26,299 bases of DNA from Nostoc sp. CHAB 5715 (GTDB lineage: Bacteria > Cyanobacteriota > Cyanobacteriia > Cyanobacteriales > Nostocaceae). Position numbers and translations under genes: made by a program. The stretch spans positions 1 to 26,299 of the forward strand of contig NZ_JAIVFR010000003.1 of the NCBI RefSeq assembly GCF_020829685.1, given 5' to 3'. Below the pieces are notes generated by a model, which saw only the letters and a program-made list of their open reading frames with translations, was not told where the DNA came from and ran no database searches. This document shows, in pieces, positions 16,401 to 23,833 of the stretch; within the stretch, counting starts at the first letter, position 1; each line of letters starts with the position of its first letter.

Positions 16401-19078
16401 CTATAGAAACTTCTCTAGATATCAATTTTGGGGAAATTTCAGATTTAGCCCAGACAAGCCCAGAAGTTTTAGGTACTGAGCCGAACAATAACTTAGAAAC
16501 TGCTTTTGAGTCCCCAGAAAATACAGATGTTGAAGGTACAGAGCTTGGTTTTGCAAATGATTTATTGTTTACTGAAACTGCTCTATCAGAAGTAGAAAAC
16601 CAGCCAGAATTAAGAGAAAGTGCAATAAGAATTGATTTACAAGATGTCAATGACTTCGCACAAACGGTTATTCAGGAAGGTGTAGAAACCGATTTGTGGG
16701 ATCTAGCAGAGACATCTGAACCTGTACCAGTGTCAGAGGGCGAAAACGCTATTGTTACCTCAATTGAAGAATTGGTAACGACAGAAAACGTTGAAGTAGT
16801 TGCTTCAGAAGATGATTTTGCAGACTTGGAAGCATTACTAGGAGAGGAAGTAGCACTTAACCCCAAAGCTAAGGAGATACCAGAAGTAGATTTTGCAGCC
16901 CTGGAAGAATTGCTAGGTACAGATAACGAAAGCGATGTCTACGACGGGCTACGCCAACGCCAGCCCTTCAATACTCAACCAGTCTTAGCGAAAAATGTCA
17001 TTCCATCACCATCTTCACCATCTATAGATGAATTTGGTGACTTGGAGAAGTTGCTAGCAGAAGCGGATCAAACAATATCCCATTCACCATCAGTAAAATC
17101 TAACACCAACAAAACTCCTCGTCCCTCTACTCGTCGGGCTGCAAGATTTGAAGAAACGATGAAGGTTCCAGTTAAGCAACTGGACGATATGAGTAATTTA
17201 GTTGGGGAGTTGGTGGTAAATCGCAATACCTTAGAGCAGGATCATGAACGGCTGCGGCAGTCATTAGATAACTTGCTGATTCAGATACAACAACTCTCGG
17301 ATGTGGGCGCAAGAATGCAGGAGTTGTATGAGCGATCGCTACTGGAAGCTTCTTTATTAGCTGGACGCAAAAAGAAAGACTCCGGCTTACAAGCGTCTGA
17401 TTCCAATGCCGATAGGGGTTTTAGCGAGTTAGAAATGGATCGTTTTACTCCCTTCCATACACTGTCCCAGCAGATGATTGAGCGCATTGTGCGAGTGCGT
17501 GAGTCGGCAAGTGACATTGATTTTGTTACCGAAGAAACCGAGCGCGTAGCAAGGCAGTTCCGCCAAGTAACTACCCAGCTACAAGAGGGATTAACAAGAG
17601 CGCGAATGGTGCCTTTTGCCCAAACTATTGATCGCTGGCGACGAGGAGTGCGCGACACCGCCATTAAGTGTGGCAAACAAGTGGAGTTGGTGATCGAAGG
17701 TGGCGATACCTTAATTGACAAGATGATTTTGGATCATCTCACCGATCCGTTAACTCACATGCTGAATAATGCGATCGCTCACGGTATTGAAACGCCAAAT
17801 CAAAGGCAAGCTGCTGGAAAACCACCCGTAGGAATCATTACTATCCGCGCCTTCCACCAAGGCAACCAAACAATCATTTCTGTAGGCGATGATGGCGCAG
17901 GCATCGATTCAGCAAGGGTTAAAGCTAAGGCGGTGAAGATTGGCATGATTACAGAAGCGCAATCATTAGCCATGTCTCGCCTGGAAGTCTACGATCTGCT
18001 GTTCCAGTCTGGTTTTACAATCAAAGACCAAGCAGATGAAATTTCTGGTCGTGGTGTGGGTATGGATGTAGTACGCTCCGAGATTAGCGAAATTCGGGGG
18101 ACAGTGAACACTGATTCTGCGATCGGTAAGGGAACCACTTTCACCATTCGTTTGCCACTGACTCTGAGTATTTGTAAAGCTCTCTGCTGCGTCTCCGATC
18201 GAGCCAGGATTGCCTTCCCAATGGACGGTGTAGAAGATACGCTGGATATGCCAGTCAAAAATATCCAGCACGATGCCAATGGGGAATCATTTATTTCCTG
18301 GCGCGATACGGTGCTGCCATTCCGACCCTTGAAGGAACTTTTAACCTTTAATCGCCAAATCAGTCGCGGTAATGTCTATGGCGGCACTAGAGATGATGAT
18401 ATGGTTTCTGTGGTCGTGGTGCGATCGGCAAATACCCTAATTGCTCTACAGATTGACCTAGTGTTGAGCGAACAAGAAATTGTAATTAAGCAATTTGAAG
18501 GGCCAGCGCCTAAACCCATTGGTGTAGCTGGTGCTACAGTCCTGGGTGATGGTCGGATTATGCCCATTGCTGACGTACTAGAAATAATTGACATCTTCCA
18601 AGGACGAATTTCTACACAAATTGGTGGCAATTCTTGGCAACAGAAAGGGATTCCCACAGACACCTCTCCTGCGAAGATTGACCCGACAGTGCTGATCGTC
18701 GATGACTCGATTACAGTCCGAGAATTGCTCTCTCTAACCTTTAATAAGGCAGGTTATCGTGTAGAACAGGCGCGTGATGGACAGGAAGCTTGGGATAAAC
18801 TCCGCTCCGGTCTGCCTTGCGATATCGTATTTTGCGACATCGAAATGCCCCGTTGCGATGGTCTGGAGTTACTCTCTCGCATTCAGAAAGACTCTAACCT
18901 CAACCACTTACCGATCGCTATGCTCACCTCTCGGGGTGCAGACAAGCACAGACAAATTGCAGCTCAACTCGGTGCTAGTGGCTACTTTACCAAGCCTTAT
19001 CTCGAAGAAGCTTTACTTGAAGCTGCGACGCGGATGTTGAAAGGGGAGAAACTTGTTAGCAGTACGAATAATGTTTAA
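13484..19078 (+). CDS. Giant hybrid CheA histidine kinase with C-terminal receiver (PilL/HmpE-like)
   Basis: 1864 residues, very long for CheA. The Hpt domain occupies 1-110 with phospho-acceptor His49 (FRAAHSIKGGAAMLG). A second weaker helical region lies around 210-325. Residues from about 330 to 1220 are an acidic linker rich in Asp, Glu, Ser and Thr. Then come the dimerisation helices (VPVKQLDDMSNLVGELVVNR, near 1228), the HATPase with N-box NNAIAHGIE (near 1424), DDGAGID and GRGVGMDVV, a CheW-like domain (about 1560-1710) and a receiver domain (about 1735-1855) with acceptor Asp1785 (VFCDIEMP). All catalytic motifs are intact. It would phosphorylate its own receiver and the CheY at 9518. 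The ATG at 13484 has no Shine-Dalgarno, and a heptamer repeat lies just upstream. The linker contains tandem duplications and translated dispersed repeats. Confidence 0.94.
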   Translation: MLPEQQQRILGYFIEEARDHLNTIEQGLLNLEGTLNDPEMISEVFRAAHSIKGGAAMLGLTSIQHTSHRLEDCFKVLKDNPVQIDQKLESLFLGVSDTLKALLEHLSGPYGLSKDAANTLMSETEPVFQWLYQHLELLVEQAKSGLDSTNKLQTTSVENVSTLTEIFLRRDIPSLPEDTHQESSEISLSVAPQEVRDNAVRSPLTAKENNNWGEFQTQVLQRLREMLQLFKQTTTPSTRQNLQECCYQLVRLGLTWNLSKWCGLCQAAASAIGNPENTYLTLAKIVITEIKQAQELVLQGREAEIAISQQLEALLNFAEIELLEVTTDLFDEQSAPLTESSTASEPILSGNTEPLVLTNLAQTTEELNLDEDTSDSAALASLRASGYANVFDERPSVQQGTPLNAATHTSLSFTTHDEVHPISTNLDPNGPEVGIAELNTLADLFDGDTPELDESWHQEETLDIVATDDFGIDFNSTNAEDAHSDLSDFLSFDEGTSNEQQPTTTATTEDLSLLFGENFLEKENLEPQNQQTSATTLELSDINVLDINLDSSFQDLQEVIDISSDTNLPPDVNKNDVVEDLLTLALDDDIEILPTGQVTQPETEANASVELSTNQQNSFDNLFLETRNANWVEEITPSDYIELPQETGLSLDSLFAETEEQSLLATSEPELGDLFDISPATAPEFSQSENDLSNFWNQETTEEQDEFDSFIEQNVERALDESLLAATNDIFADSQQPIPSPIASFDIEEDLDINFQQQEQLDLILSDSGDDFFDELAPSNSTISPAISDRVQSFAPETPLLAQHLGEEIIKRSQQPEALDFVPEFTNQPPEISAVDLELDSFNPFDENPQLLFEDVATSTYIQIETTDNLDISAIENSLDNSFGETSDLTSPQAQPDDLLGFDENPQLLFEDVATSTYIQMETTDNLDISAIENSLDNSFGEELASLQVVENVVTDTTYLQMESTVLSVDVSAIETSLDINFGEISDLAQTSPEVLGTEPNNNLETAFESPENTDVEGTELGFANDLLFTETALSEVENQPELRESAIRIDLQDVNDFAQTVIQEGVETDLWDLAETSEPVPVSEGENAIVTSIEELVTTENVEVVASEDDFADLEALLGEEVALNPKAKEIPEVDFAALEELLGTDNESDVYDGLRQRQPFNTQPVLAKNVIPSPSSPSIDEFGDLEKLLAEADQTISHSPSVKSNTNKTPRPSTRRAARFEETMKVPVKQLDDMSNLVGELVVNRNTLEQDHERLRQSLDNLLIQIQQLSDVGARMQELYERSLLEASLLAGRKKKDSGLQASDSNADRGFSELEMDRFTPFHTLSQQMIERIVRVRESASDIDFVTEETERVARQFRQVTTQLQEGLTRARMVPFAQTIDRWRRGVRDTAIKCGKQVELVIEGGDTLIDKMILDHLTDPLTHMLNNAIAHGIETPNQRQAAGKPPVGIITIRAFHQGNQTIISVGDDGAGIDSARVKAKAVKIGMITEAQSLAMSRLEVYDLLFQSGFTIKDQADEISGRGVGMDVVRSEISEIRGTVNTDSAIGKGTTFTIRLPLTLSICKALCCVSDRARIAFPMDGVEDTLDMPVKNIQHDANGESFISWRDTVLPFRPLKELLTFNRQISRGNVYGGTRDDDMVSVVVVRSANTLIALQIDLVLSEQEIVIKQFEGPAPKPIGVAGATVLGDGRIMPIADVLEIIDIFQGRISTQIGGNSWQQKGIPTDTSPAKIDPTVLIVDDSITVRELLSLTFNKAGYRVEQARDGQEAWDKLRSGLPCDIVFCDIEMPRCDGLELLSRIQKDSNLNHLPIAMLTSRGADKHRQIAAQLGASGYFTKPYLEEALLEAATRMLKGEKLVSSTNNV
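14601..14659 (+). repeat. Dispersed GC-rich repeat translated within CheA
   Basis: CTAGCGATAGCGCAGCGTTA and the following GAGTCTGCGAGCGTCTGGCTACGCC-type sequence differ in composition from the surrounding AT-richer linker. They resemble short palindromic repeats otherwise seen between Nostoc genes. The frame stays open and gives a short Ala/Leu/Arg patch (about residues 373-392) in an otherwise acidic region. A shorter look-alike, ACGACGGGCTACGCCAACGC, occurs at 16940-16959. Confidence 0.65.
16016..16440 (+). repeat. Three-copy internal duplication in the CheA linker
   Basis: About 120 bases from 16016 recur from 16187 with a spacing of 171 bases and only a few changes. Both encode FDENPQLLFEDVATSTYIQ, then ETTDNLDISAIENSLDNSFG. 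A third, diverged and shorter copy runs from about 16355 to 16430 (TYLQMEST, VSAIETSLDINFGE). All copies keep frame. The near identity of the first two at silent sites implies recent duplication. Confidence 0.95.
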
Positions 19079-19161
19079 TAAGTAAGTAGTATAGCTAAGA
19101 GCGTATAGATTAGGACATTTTGAAAGCGTGAATGTCAGGAACAGTGATATTTTACCACCTG

Positions 19162-19427
19162 CCTCACCTCGACTGCGCTCGGCGACCACCTGCTTCCTGC
19201 CTCACCTCGACTGCGCTCGGCGACCACCTGCCTCCTGCCTCACCTCGACTGCGCTTGGCGACCACCTGCCTCCTGCCTCACCTCGACTGCGCTTGGCGAC
19301 CACCTGCCTCCTGCCTCACCTCGACTGCGCTCGGCGACCACCTGCTTCCTGCCTCACCTCGACTGCGCTCGGCGACCACCTGCCTCCTGCCTCACCTCGA
19401 CTGCGCTCGGCGACCACCTGCCTCCTG
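19162..19427. repeat. Seven tandem 38-bp repeats downstream of CheA
   Basis: Seven units of 38 bases, starting at 19162, 19200, 19238, 19276, 19314, 19352 and 19390. Each begins CCTCACCTCGACTGCGCTCG or a one-base variant with CTTGG. The variants are only C/T changes (GCTCGG or GCTTGG; TGCCTCC or TGCTTCC). There are no spacers. Because 38 is not a multiple of 3, the open frames over it (19128-19502) read different phases of the repeat and are not genes. Confidence 0.96.
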
Positions 19428-19436
19428 TCTCCTGCT

Positions 19437-19475
19437 GTAAAAGACCTTGACAGGTTTACTGCCAAGGTCTTTTAC
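19437..19475. terminator. Strong hairpin, possible terminator of the chemotaxis operon
   Basis: Perfect 13-base arms GTAAAAGACCTTG (19437-19449) and CAAGGTCTTTTAC (19463-19475) with a 13-base loop. The T-rich end of the right arm (TCTTTTACTT) could act as a terminator tract for the plus strand, about 360 bases after the CheA stop. The A/T-rich stem would allow termination in either direction. It could instead be a dispersed repeat. Confidence 0.55.
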
Positions 19476-20277
19476 TTAAACGAGATAAAAATTAAAATAT
19501 AGCAACCGCCACAGGGCTTAGGACAATAGTACACTGTCGCGGAAGTTTGCCTTTTCCAAATTTCTGTGCTTTGGTTTGTACAACTTTTTGAAGATAATCC
19601 TAAAATAGCTGAAAATATTGCCTAAATGGCAACATTGCTCTACTGAGTTTAGGTATTGTCAGTGTTGAGTTTATCCATTGTGGATTCTACACTCAGACTT
19701 ATTTATTAATTAATTACGTAAAGTTTGTATAAAGAAATTTAACTAACCTGCTTTTAGTATTGAATAGCAAATTTGCACTGTTATCTGCTCAACTTTATAT
19801 ATACAGGAGGAGCGAATTTGGTATACTTAGTTCTTTGTCTATACCAAAATCTACGTTATAAAGAGAACAGAGTAAACATCTAAGCAAAAGACAGTATAAC
19901 GATGTAAAACTACGTTCTAACCTCTAATAACATTCATTTAAGCTGCACCTGGTCAATAAAAACGAAATATGTAGTTTTTCTGTAGTTGACTAGTGGTAGA
20001 TTTAAGTTACTCTTAAAGCGGATCGCTTCTTGTAAGAATCTACCCTGACAGAAGTGTATAAAGATATAGTTAAATTTAGCAATTCTGTCCGAGATTTTTA
20101 ATTTGCAAACTGAATAGTTTGATACGGCGCACAAAAACCTGATCCACTACCCTAAACAAGGTAGTCAATTAACGACTCAATATCATTTGTCTAGTAATTG
20201 TATTGAATAGTTTACAATACCAGTGGATGAGAAAATCTAAAGAAAATATAAAAGAAACTCAAATTACTGTGGTGTCT
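19476..20277. other. Long AT-rich gene-poor spacer
   Basis: About 800 bases between the chemotaxis operon hairpin and the DUF1815-like gene. I see no tRNA, no conserved RNA and no long open frame. The only candidate is a 21-codon ORF with a good ribosome binding site at 19818. The right end probably carries the promoter of the next gene. Confidence 0.55.
19818..19883 (+). CDS. Possible 21-residue small protein (weak)
   Basis: AGGAGG at 19805-19810, seven bases before a TTG at 19818, opens a 21-codon frame (MVYLVLCLYQNLRYKENRVNI, one residue over 20 only as a whole, so split: MVYLVLCLYQ then NLRYKENRVNI) ending at TAA 19883. The first half is hydrophobic and the second basic, like a tiny membrane-associated peptide. 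The start codon lies inside a 9-bp inverted repeat (TTTGGTATA at 19817-19825 and TATACCAAA at 19840-19848), which could hide it in a hairpin. The perfect Shine-Dalgarno may be chance. No homologue is recognised. Confidence 0.2.
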   Translation: MVYLVLCLYQNLRYKENRVNI

Positions 20278-20288
20278 GGAGGACAAAA

Positions 20289-20675
20289 GTGTTTCTGAGA
20301 CTAGCACATCAACATCGACAATTCGTCCAAGACTTGGTAATGAACCTGCAAGCCTTGGCGGTTGTATTAGAGCGGCGCGGGTATCCTGCGTCCTGTTACA
20401 CCTGTGGCGACCAAATGAATAGTGCATCGTTTATGGTTAGCTTGGGTGATAACCACCTGATTCGGTTTTTGGTGTCCGATTACGGGATTACTTGGACGGA
20501 AATGCGGGATGACCGCGAATTAATGAAGCTAGAAGGTGCGGAGGCAATTAGCCAATTAGACGAACTGGCTGATCTTGTCAAGCAATCTATGCAAACCGAT
20601 ACAGGCTCTAAAACTCTTGTAAGAAGTATTAAGGTTCCAAAGGTCGATGGCAAATTAGAAATTGATTATCGGTAA
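20289..20675 (+). CDS. Conserved cyanobacterial protein, DUF1815-like
   Basis: 128-residue soluble protein. I recognise the sequence pattern RQFVQDLVMNLQALA, LERRGYPASCYTCGDQMNSA and SFMVSLGDNHLIRFLVSDYG as the small family DUF1815, found in cyanobacteria and of unknown function. The family assignment is from memory. Two cysteines (CYTC) could bind a metal or form a disulphide. The C-terminal ~25 residues (TGSKTLVRSIKVPKVDGKLE) look variable. The start is the GTG at 20289, with GGAGGA at 20278-20283, a strong site. It is monocistronic, with the thioesterase starting about 200 bases later on the same strand. Confidence 0.85.
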   Translation: MFLRLAHQHRQFVQDLVMNLQALAVVLERRGYPASCYTCGDQMNSASFMVSLGDNHLIRFLVSDYGITWTEMRDDRELMKLEGAEAISQLDELADLVKQSMQTDTGSKTLVRSIKVPKVDGKLEIDYR

Positions 20676-20677
20676 TT

Positions 20678-20797
20678 GGTAATGGTGGCTTAGTTAGCGA
20701 TCGCTCTTAACCTATTCTCCATTACCATTAAGTGATTGGCTCGTGGCTGGGCCATCGCATATTTTTTTGTATCTACCAAAACAAAACCTCACGAGCC
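20678..20797. other. Spacer with long-range inverted repeats
   Basis: TGGTAATGG (20678-20686) can pair with CCATTACCA (20719-20727) around a HIP1 site. GGCTCGTG near 20738 can pair with CACGAGCC near 20790, with a T7 run at about 20762-20768 between them. It may end DUF1815 transcription, but neither structure is a standard terminator. Confidence 0.35.
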
Positions 20798-20878
20798 GGA
20801 TTCTGAGCCTTTAGCTGGAAGGTTAGTAAAACGCACAAGATAATTAGTATTTATTTATAGGTGCTGAGAAATTTGAAG

Positions 20879-21379
20879 ATGTCAGAAGAAAAACCCAGCC
20901 AACCAAAACTACCACCAACCGATGCCCTTGACAATCCATCAAGTCCTGAATTTGAGAATTGGTTTGAATATCCTGTCAGAGTGCAACCCCACCACACTGA
21001 TTATGCCGGTCTTGTCTGGCACGGTTCCTATATAGCTTGGATGGAAGAAGCGCGGATTGAATGCTTGCGATCTATAGGGATTGAATTTGCTGATTTAGTC
21101 GCTATAGGTTGCGATTTACCAGTAGTAGAACTGTCGGTGCGCTATCATCGTTCAATTAAATTGGGTATGGCAGTGTTGGTAAAAACGCGCATGGCTGAGG
21201 TGACTGGTGTGCGAATCAATTGGGATTATGCCATTGTCTCAACTGATGGACAACAATTGCACGTCACTGCCAAGGTGACTTTAGTAGCTTTAGATCGCGA
21301 AAGAGGTAAGATTATGCGTCAGTTGCCGCCGAGTGTTAAGGATGCACTGGCTAAAATTTCAGCATTAAATAAAAATTGA
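20879..21379 (+). CDS. Hotdog-fold acyl-CoA thioesterase (4HBT/YbgC-like)
   Basis: 166 residues from the ATG at 20879 (172 from an in-frame GTG at 20861, which lacks a ribosome binding site). The hotdog domain begins at about residue 30: YPVRVQPHHTDYAGLVWHGSY contains the active-site Asp41 of the 4-hydroxybenzoyl-CoA thioesterase type, followed by the long helix IAWMEEARIECLRSIGI and strands VVELSVRYHRSIKLG and VKTRMAEVTGVRINWDY. It should hydrolyse an acyl-CoA thioester. In cyanobacteria a related protein serves phylloquinone synthesis (DHNA-CoA hydrolase), but this one has a Pro-rich N-terminal extension of about 30 residues and cannot be assigned to that step from sequence alone. Confidence 0.85.
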   Translation: MSEEKPSQPKLPPTDALDNPSSPEFENWFEYPVRVQPHHTDYAGLVWHGSYIAWMEEARIECLRSIGIEFADLVAIGCDLPVVELSVRYHRSIKLGMAVLVKTRMAEVTGVRINWDYAIVSTDGQQLHVTAKVTLVALDRERGKIMRQLPPSVKDALAKISALNKN

Positions 21380-21478
21380 CCAACAAAGGTTATAAAGGCA
21401 ATTTGCTTTAAGGTTCAAAATTTTATCTGGTCATTTTTTGTAATTCACCTTTATTAACGAAGGTAAATTTTTAATTTT

Positions 21479-21676
21479 TTACTTGCCGTTTTGGAACTGT
21501 GATATAGTTTGCGCAAACTGCATTATGTGATGCCAAATATCTTGTGGGGTAATGCCAAAACTAATGTTTAATAAAATCAGGATTGCGGCAATAGTTAATG
21601 CACTACTCACGGTTGCTTTCAACAACTTCCACAATATTATGAAGATAATCCAAGCTACAATCAACGTAGCAATCAT
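21479..21676 (-). CDS. Small membrane protein, unknown function
   Basis: 65 residues from the ATG at 21676, preceded by AAGGA about 11 bases upstream. A TTG at 21697 would add seven residues but has no ribosome binding site. There are two hydrophobic stretches, IATLIVAWIIFIILWKLL and SALTIAAILILLNISFGI, with a short Lys-containing turn between them. An amphipathic tail (PQDIWHHIMQFAQTISQF) completes it. It is probably an integral membrane hairpin. I do not recognise a family, but the clean two-helix layout and ribosome site suggest a real gene. It is convergent with the thioesterase gene. Confidence 0.6.
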   Translation of the reverse strand: MIATLIVAWIIFIILWKLLKATVSSALTIAAILILLNISFGITPQDIWHHIMQFAQTISQFQNGK

Positions 21677-21950
21677 AATGTAGAAATTCCTTAACAATAG
21701 CCCTTATCTGAGAAGGTGTTTATTCAAAAAGGGGAAGTTTTTATCTGAAGTAAAAATTACCAGTACTAAAGCTATTAGACCTAATTTGGAATAGATACTA
21801 AAGCTAATATTTTTTAACTGTACCAATGCTATATTACCTGAAAATGAGACAATCATTCAGCTAAGAGGCAATTTATTTGGCAATTTGGCAGAATTACTGA
21901 AAATATTTTTTCTATTGATGTTTTTGTATCAATAATTACAATATAAATCG

Positions 21951-21979
21951 TTAGCCTTCAGCATTAGTCTGAAGGCTAA
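21951..21979. repeat. 11-bp stem-loop downstream of dxr
   Basis: TTAGCCTTCAG, loop CATTAGT, CTGAAGGCTAA. It lies 58 bases beyond the leftward dxr stop. It has an AT-rich but not T-only flank on the dxr-distal side, so it is a possible weak terminator. The stem again contains CTGAAG, as in the hairpins at 6451-6565. The rest of 21698-22036 is AT-rich with nothing else visible. Confidence 0.55.
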
Positions 21980-22036
21980 ACAAAAATTGGTCAAGAGCCA
22001 GAAAATCTGCCTTTTGGGTATCTGAACTAAAGGTTT

Positions 22037-23233
22037 TTATCGCAGAGAAATTATCCGCGAGTGAGTTTCTAACTTTTCAGTCGCTGTTAAAACTTCTTGT
22101 CTTGCCCATTTATCTGCTGTCAAAATGTCATCTAAAGAGGGATTAGCACGGTTATCATTTTGATGGCGATCGCACACCCATTCGATACACCGGGGAATAT
22201 CTAAAAACCGAATTTTTTCTGATAAAAATAAAGCCACAGCTTGCTCATTTGCGGCATTTAACACAGCTGGCATCGAACCACCAGCTTTACCCACAGCATA
22301 AGCTAACTGCATACAAGGATACTTTTGGTGATCTGGTTCACGGAAGGTTAAATTTCCAGCTTTGACTAAATCTAGTCGTTCCCAGTTGGTGTAGATGCGA
22401 TCGGGCCAAGATAGAGCATACAGTAACGGTAAGCGCATATCTGGCCAACCAAGTTGGGCTAAAACTGAAGTATCTTGCAGTTCAATTAGCGAGTGAATAA
22501 TGCTCTGGGGATGAATGACAATTTCGATATTGTCATAATCCAACCCAAACAGAAAGTGAGCCTCAATTACTTCCAGTCCTTTATTCATCAAAGTAGCAGA
22601 GTCTACAGTGATTTTACGCCCCATCGACCAATTAGGATGCTTGAGAGCATCAGCAACAGTTACATCTGCTAACTTTTCTACATCCCAGTCCCGGAAAGCC
22701 CCACCAGATGCAGTCAGCAAAATTTTCCGCAAGCCAGACTTTGGCACACCTTGGAGGCATTGAAATATTGCGGAATGTTCGGAATCGGCAGGGAGTAATT
22801 TTACACCATGCTTTTCGACTAGGGGTAGAACCACAGGGGCCCCAGCAATCAGGGTTTCTTTGTTCGCTAAGGCAATATCTTTACCAGCTTCAATGGCTGC
22901 GATCGTGGGTAGCAAACCAGCACAACCAACAATACCAGTGACAACAGTTTGGGCATCGCCGTAACGAGCGACTTCTATCACTCCAGCGTCACCTGCAAGT
23001 AGAATCGGTTGGGGATCGAGGTCAATGATAGCTTCTTTGAGCGCTGGTAATTTATCTTCTGAGCAAATGGCTGCTATTTTCGGTCGAAACTGCCGAATTT
23101 GAGCAGCCAACATCTCTACATTGTTCCCAGCTGCCAATCCCACAATCCGAAACTGATCTGGGTACTGAGTGACAATATCTAAAGTCTGAGTACCAATAGA
23201 ACCAGTGGAACCAACAAGAGTAATCGCTTTCAC
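22037..23233 (-). CDS. dxr: 1-deoxy-D-xylulose 5-phosphate reductoisomerase
   Basis: 398-residue enzyme of the MEP isoprenoid pathway, converting DXP to 2-C-methyl-D-erythritol 4-phosphate with NADPH and a divalent metal. It supplies precursors for carotenoids, the chlorophyll phytol tail and quinones. NADPH-binding [12 protein letters not shown] starts at Gly8. NKETLIAGA follows at about 124. Metal ligands Asp150 and Glu152 ([11 protein letters not shown]) fall at the same numbers as in the E. coli enzyme. TASGGAFRD (about 174-182) and [15 protein letters not shown] with Glu221/Glu224 complete the active site, as does [11 protein letters not shown]. The length is normal. The start is the GTG at 23233, with no obvious Shine-Dalgarno. 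It stands alone on the minus strand. Confidence 0.97.
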   Translation of the reverse strand: MKAITLVGSTGSIGTQTLDIVTQYPDQFRIVGLAAGNNVEMLAAQIRQFRPKIAAICSEDKLPALKEAIIDLDPQPILLAGDAGVIEVARYGDAQTVVTGIVGCAGLLPTIAAIEAGKDIALANKETLIAGAPVVLPLVEKHGVKLLPADSEHSAIFQCLQGVPKSGLRKILLTASGGAFRDWDVEKLADVTVADALKHPNWSMGRKITVDSATLMNKGLEVIEAHFLFGLDYDNIEIVIHPQSIIHSLIELQDTSVLAQLGWPDMRLPLLYALSWPDRIYTNWERLDLVKAGNLTFREPDHQKYPCMQLAYAVGKAGGSMPAVLNAANEQAVALFLSEKIRFLDIPRCIEWVCDRHQNDNRANPSLDDILTADKWARQEVLTATEKLETHSRIISLR

Positions 23234-23833
23234 AATTGCTTAAGGATTTACAGACAACTCTCACTATAAATTGCTGGGGACTCTTTAATCACAGCAATCA
23301 CTATAATCGATACATTGACGAGGAGGAGTAGAGACGGAAAATGTCCCCATGTCCTCTTGTCCACGTCCCTGCACCAGCTTCAATCCGTTAATTTCAACTT
23401 GATGAACTGGTAGCCATAAAGTAGGTAGACGTAATTAAATGTAAAATAAAACTTTTGTTCGTAGTGAGCGATTTATCGCTCTATATTAAGGTTCTCAAGG
23501 GCTAGGGCGTGTTTTCAAAGTCTTAGATCCCCCCGATAAATTGGGGGGCTTAGAGTCTGTTTAATTAAACCCTTCTACTTAAAGTACTAAAGTTGCTTAA
23601 TTTTCATATAACTAGACAAAAATTGTATTTATAAATAGTATATTTTAAAGATAAATTCTGAGAAAATTGTCAAAAGTAACCAAAGAGGAAATAATTTTAA
23701 TTAATTGCTAATCTGTCCAGTTTGTTAATGATCTTGGTGGAAGATTTAATATGCAAAATATTACTCATAAATCGCTGTATTGCAGCTAAATGTAGAAGAA
23801 TGCATAAAGGAGTTTGTTGAAGCACTCAAGCTT
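23234..23833. other. Intergenic region with hairpins, between dxr and a glycosyltransferase
   Basis: No gene is credible here. It contains GAGCGAT-TT-ATCGCTC (23466-23481) and CCCCCC-GATAAATT-GGGGGG (23529-23548). The second is a palindrome of a kind I recall as common in Nostoc spacers. It also holds the divergent promoters of dxr and the rightward gene. An upstream in-frame TTG at 23780 could extend the next gene by 18 residues. Confidence 0.55.

Noticed and set aside
17281..17721. 146-codon minus-strand ORF inside CheA
   Set aside because: It lies opposite the conserved dimerisation and HATPase region and has no family features.
19162..19427. CRISPR array
   Set aside because: The 38-bp units are directly adjacent with no spacers, and there are no cas genes nearby.
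19128..19502. ORFs of 102-124 codons over the 38-bp repeats
   Set aside because: The repeat length is not a multiple of three, so each frame cycles through all phases of the same unit. Not a protein-coding pattern.
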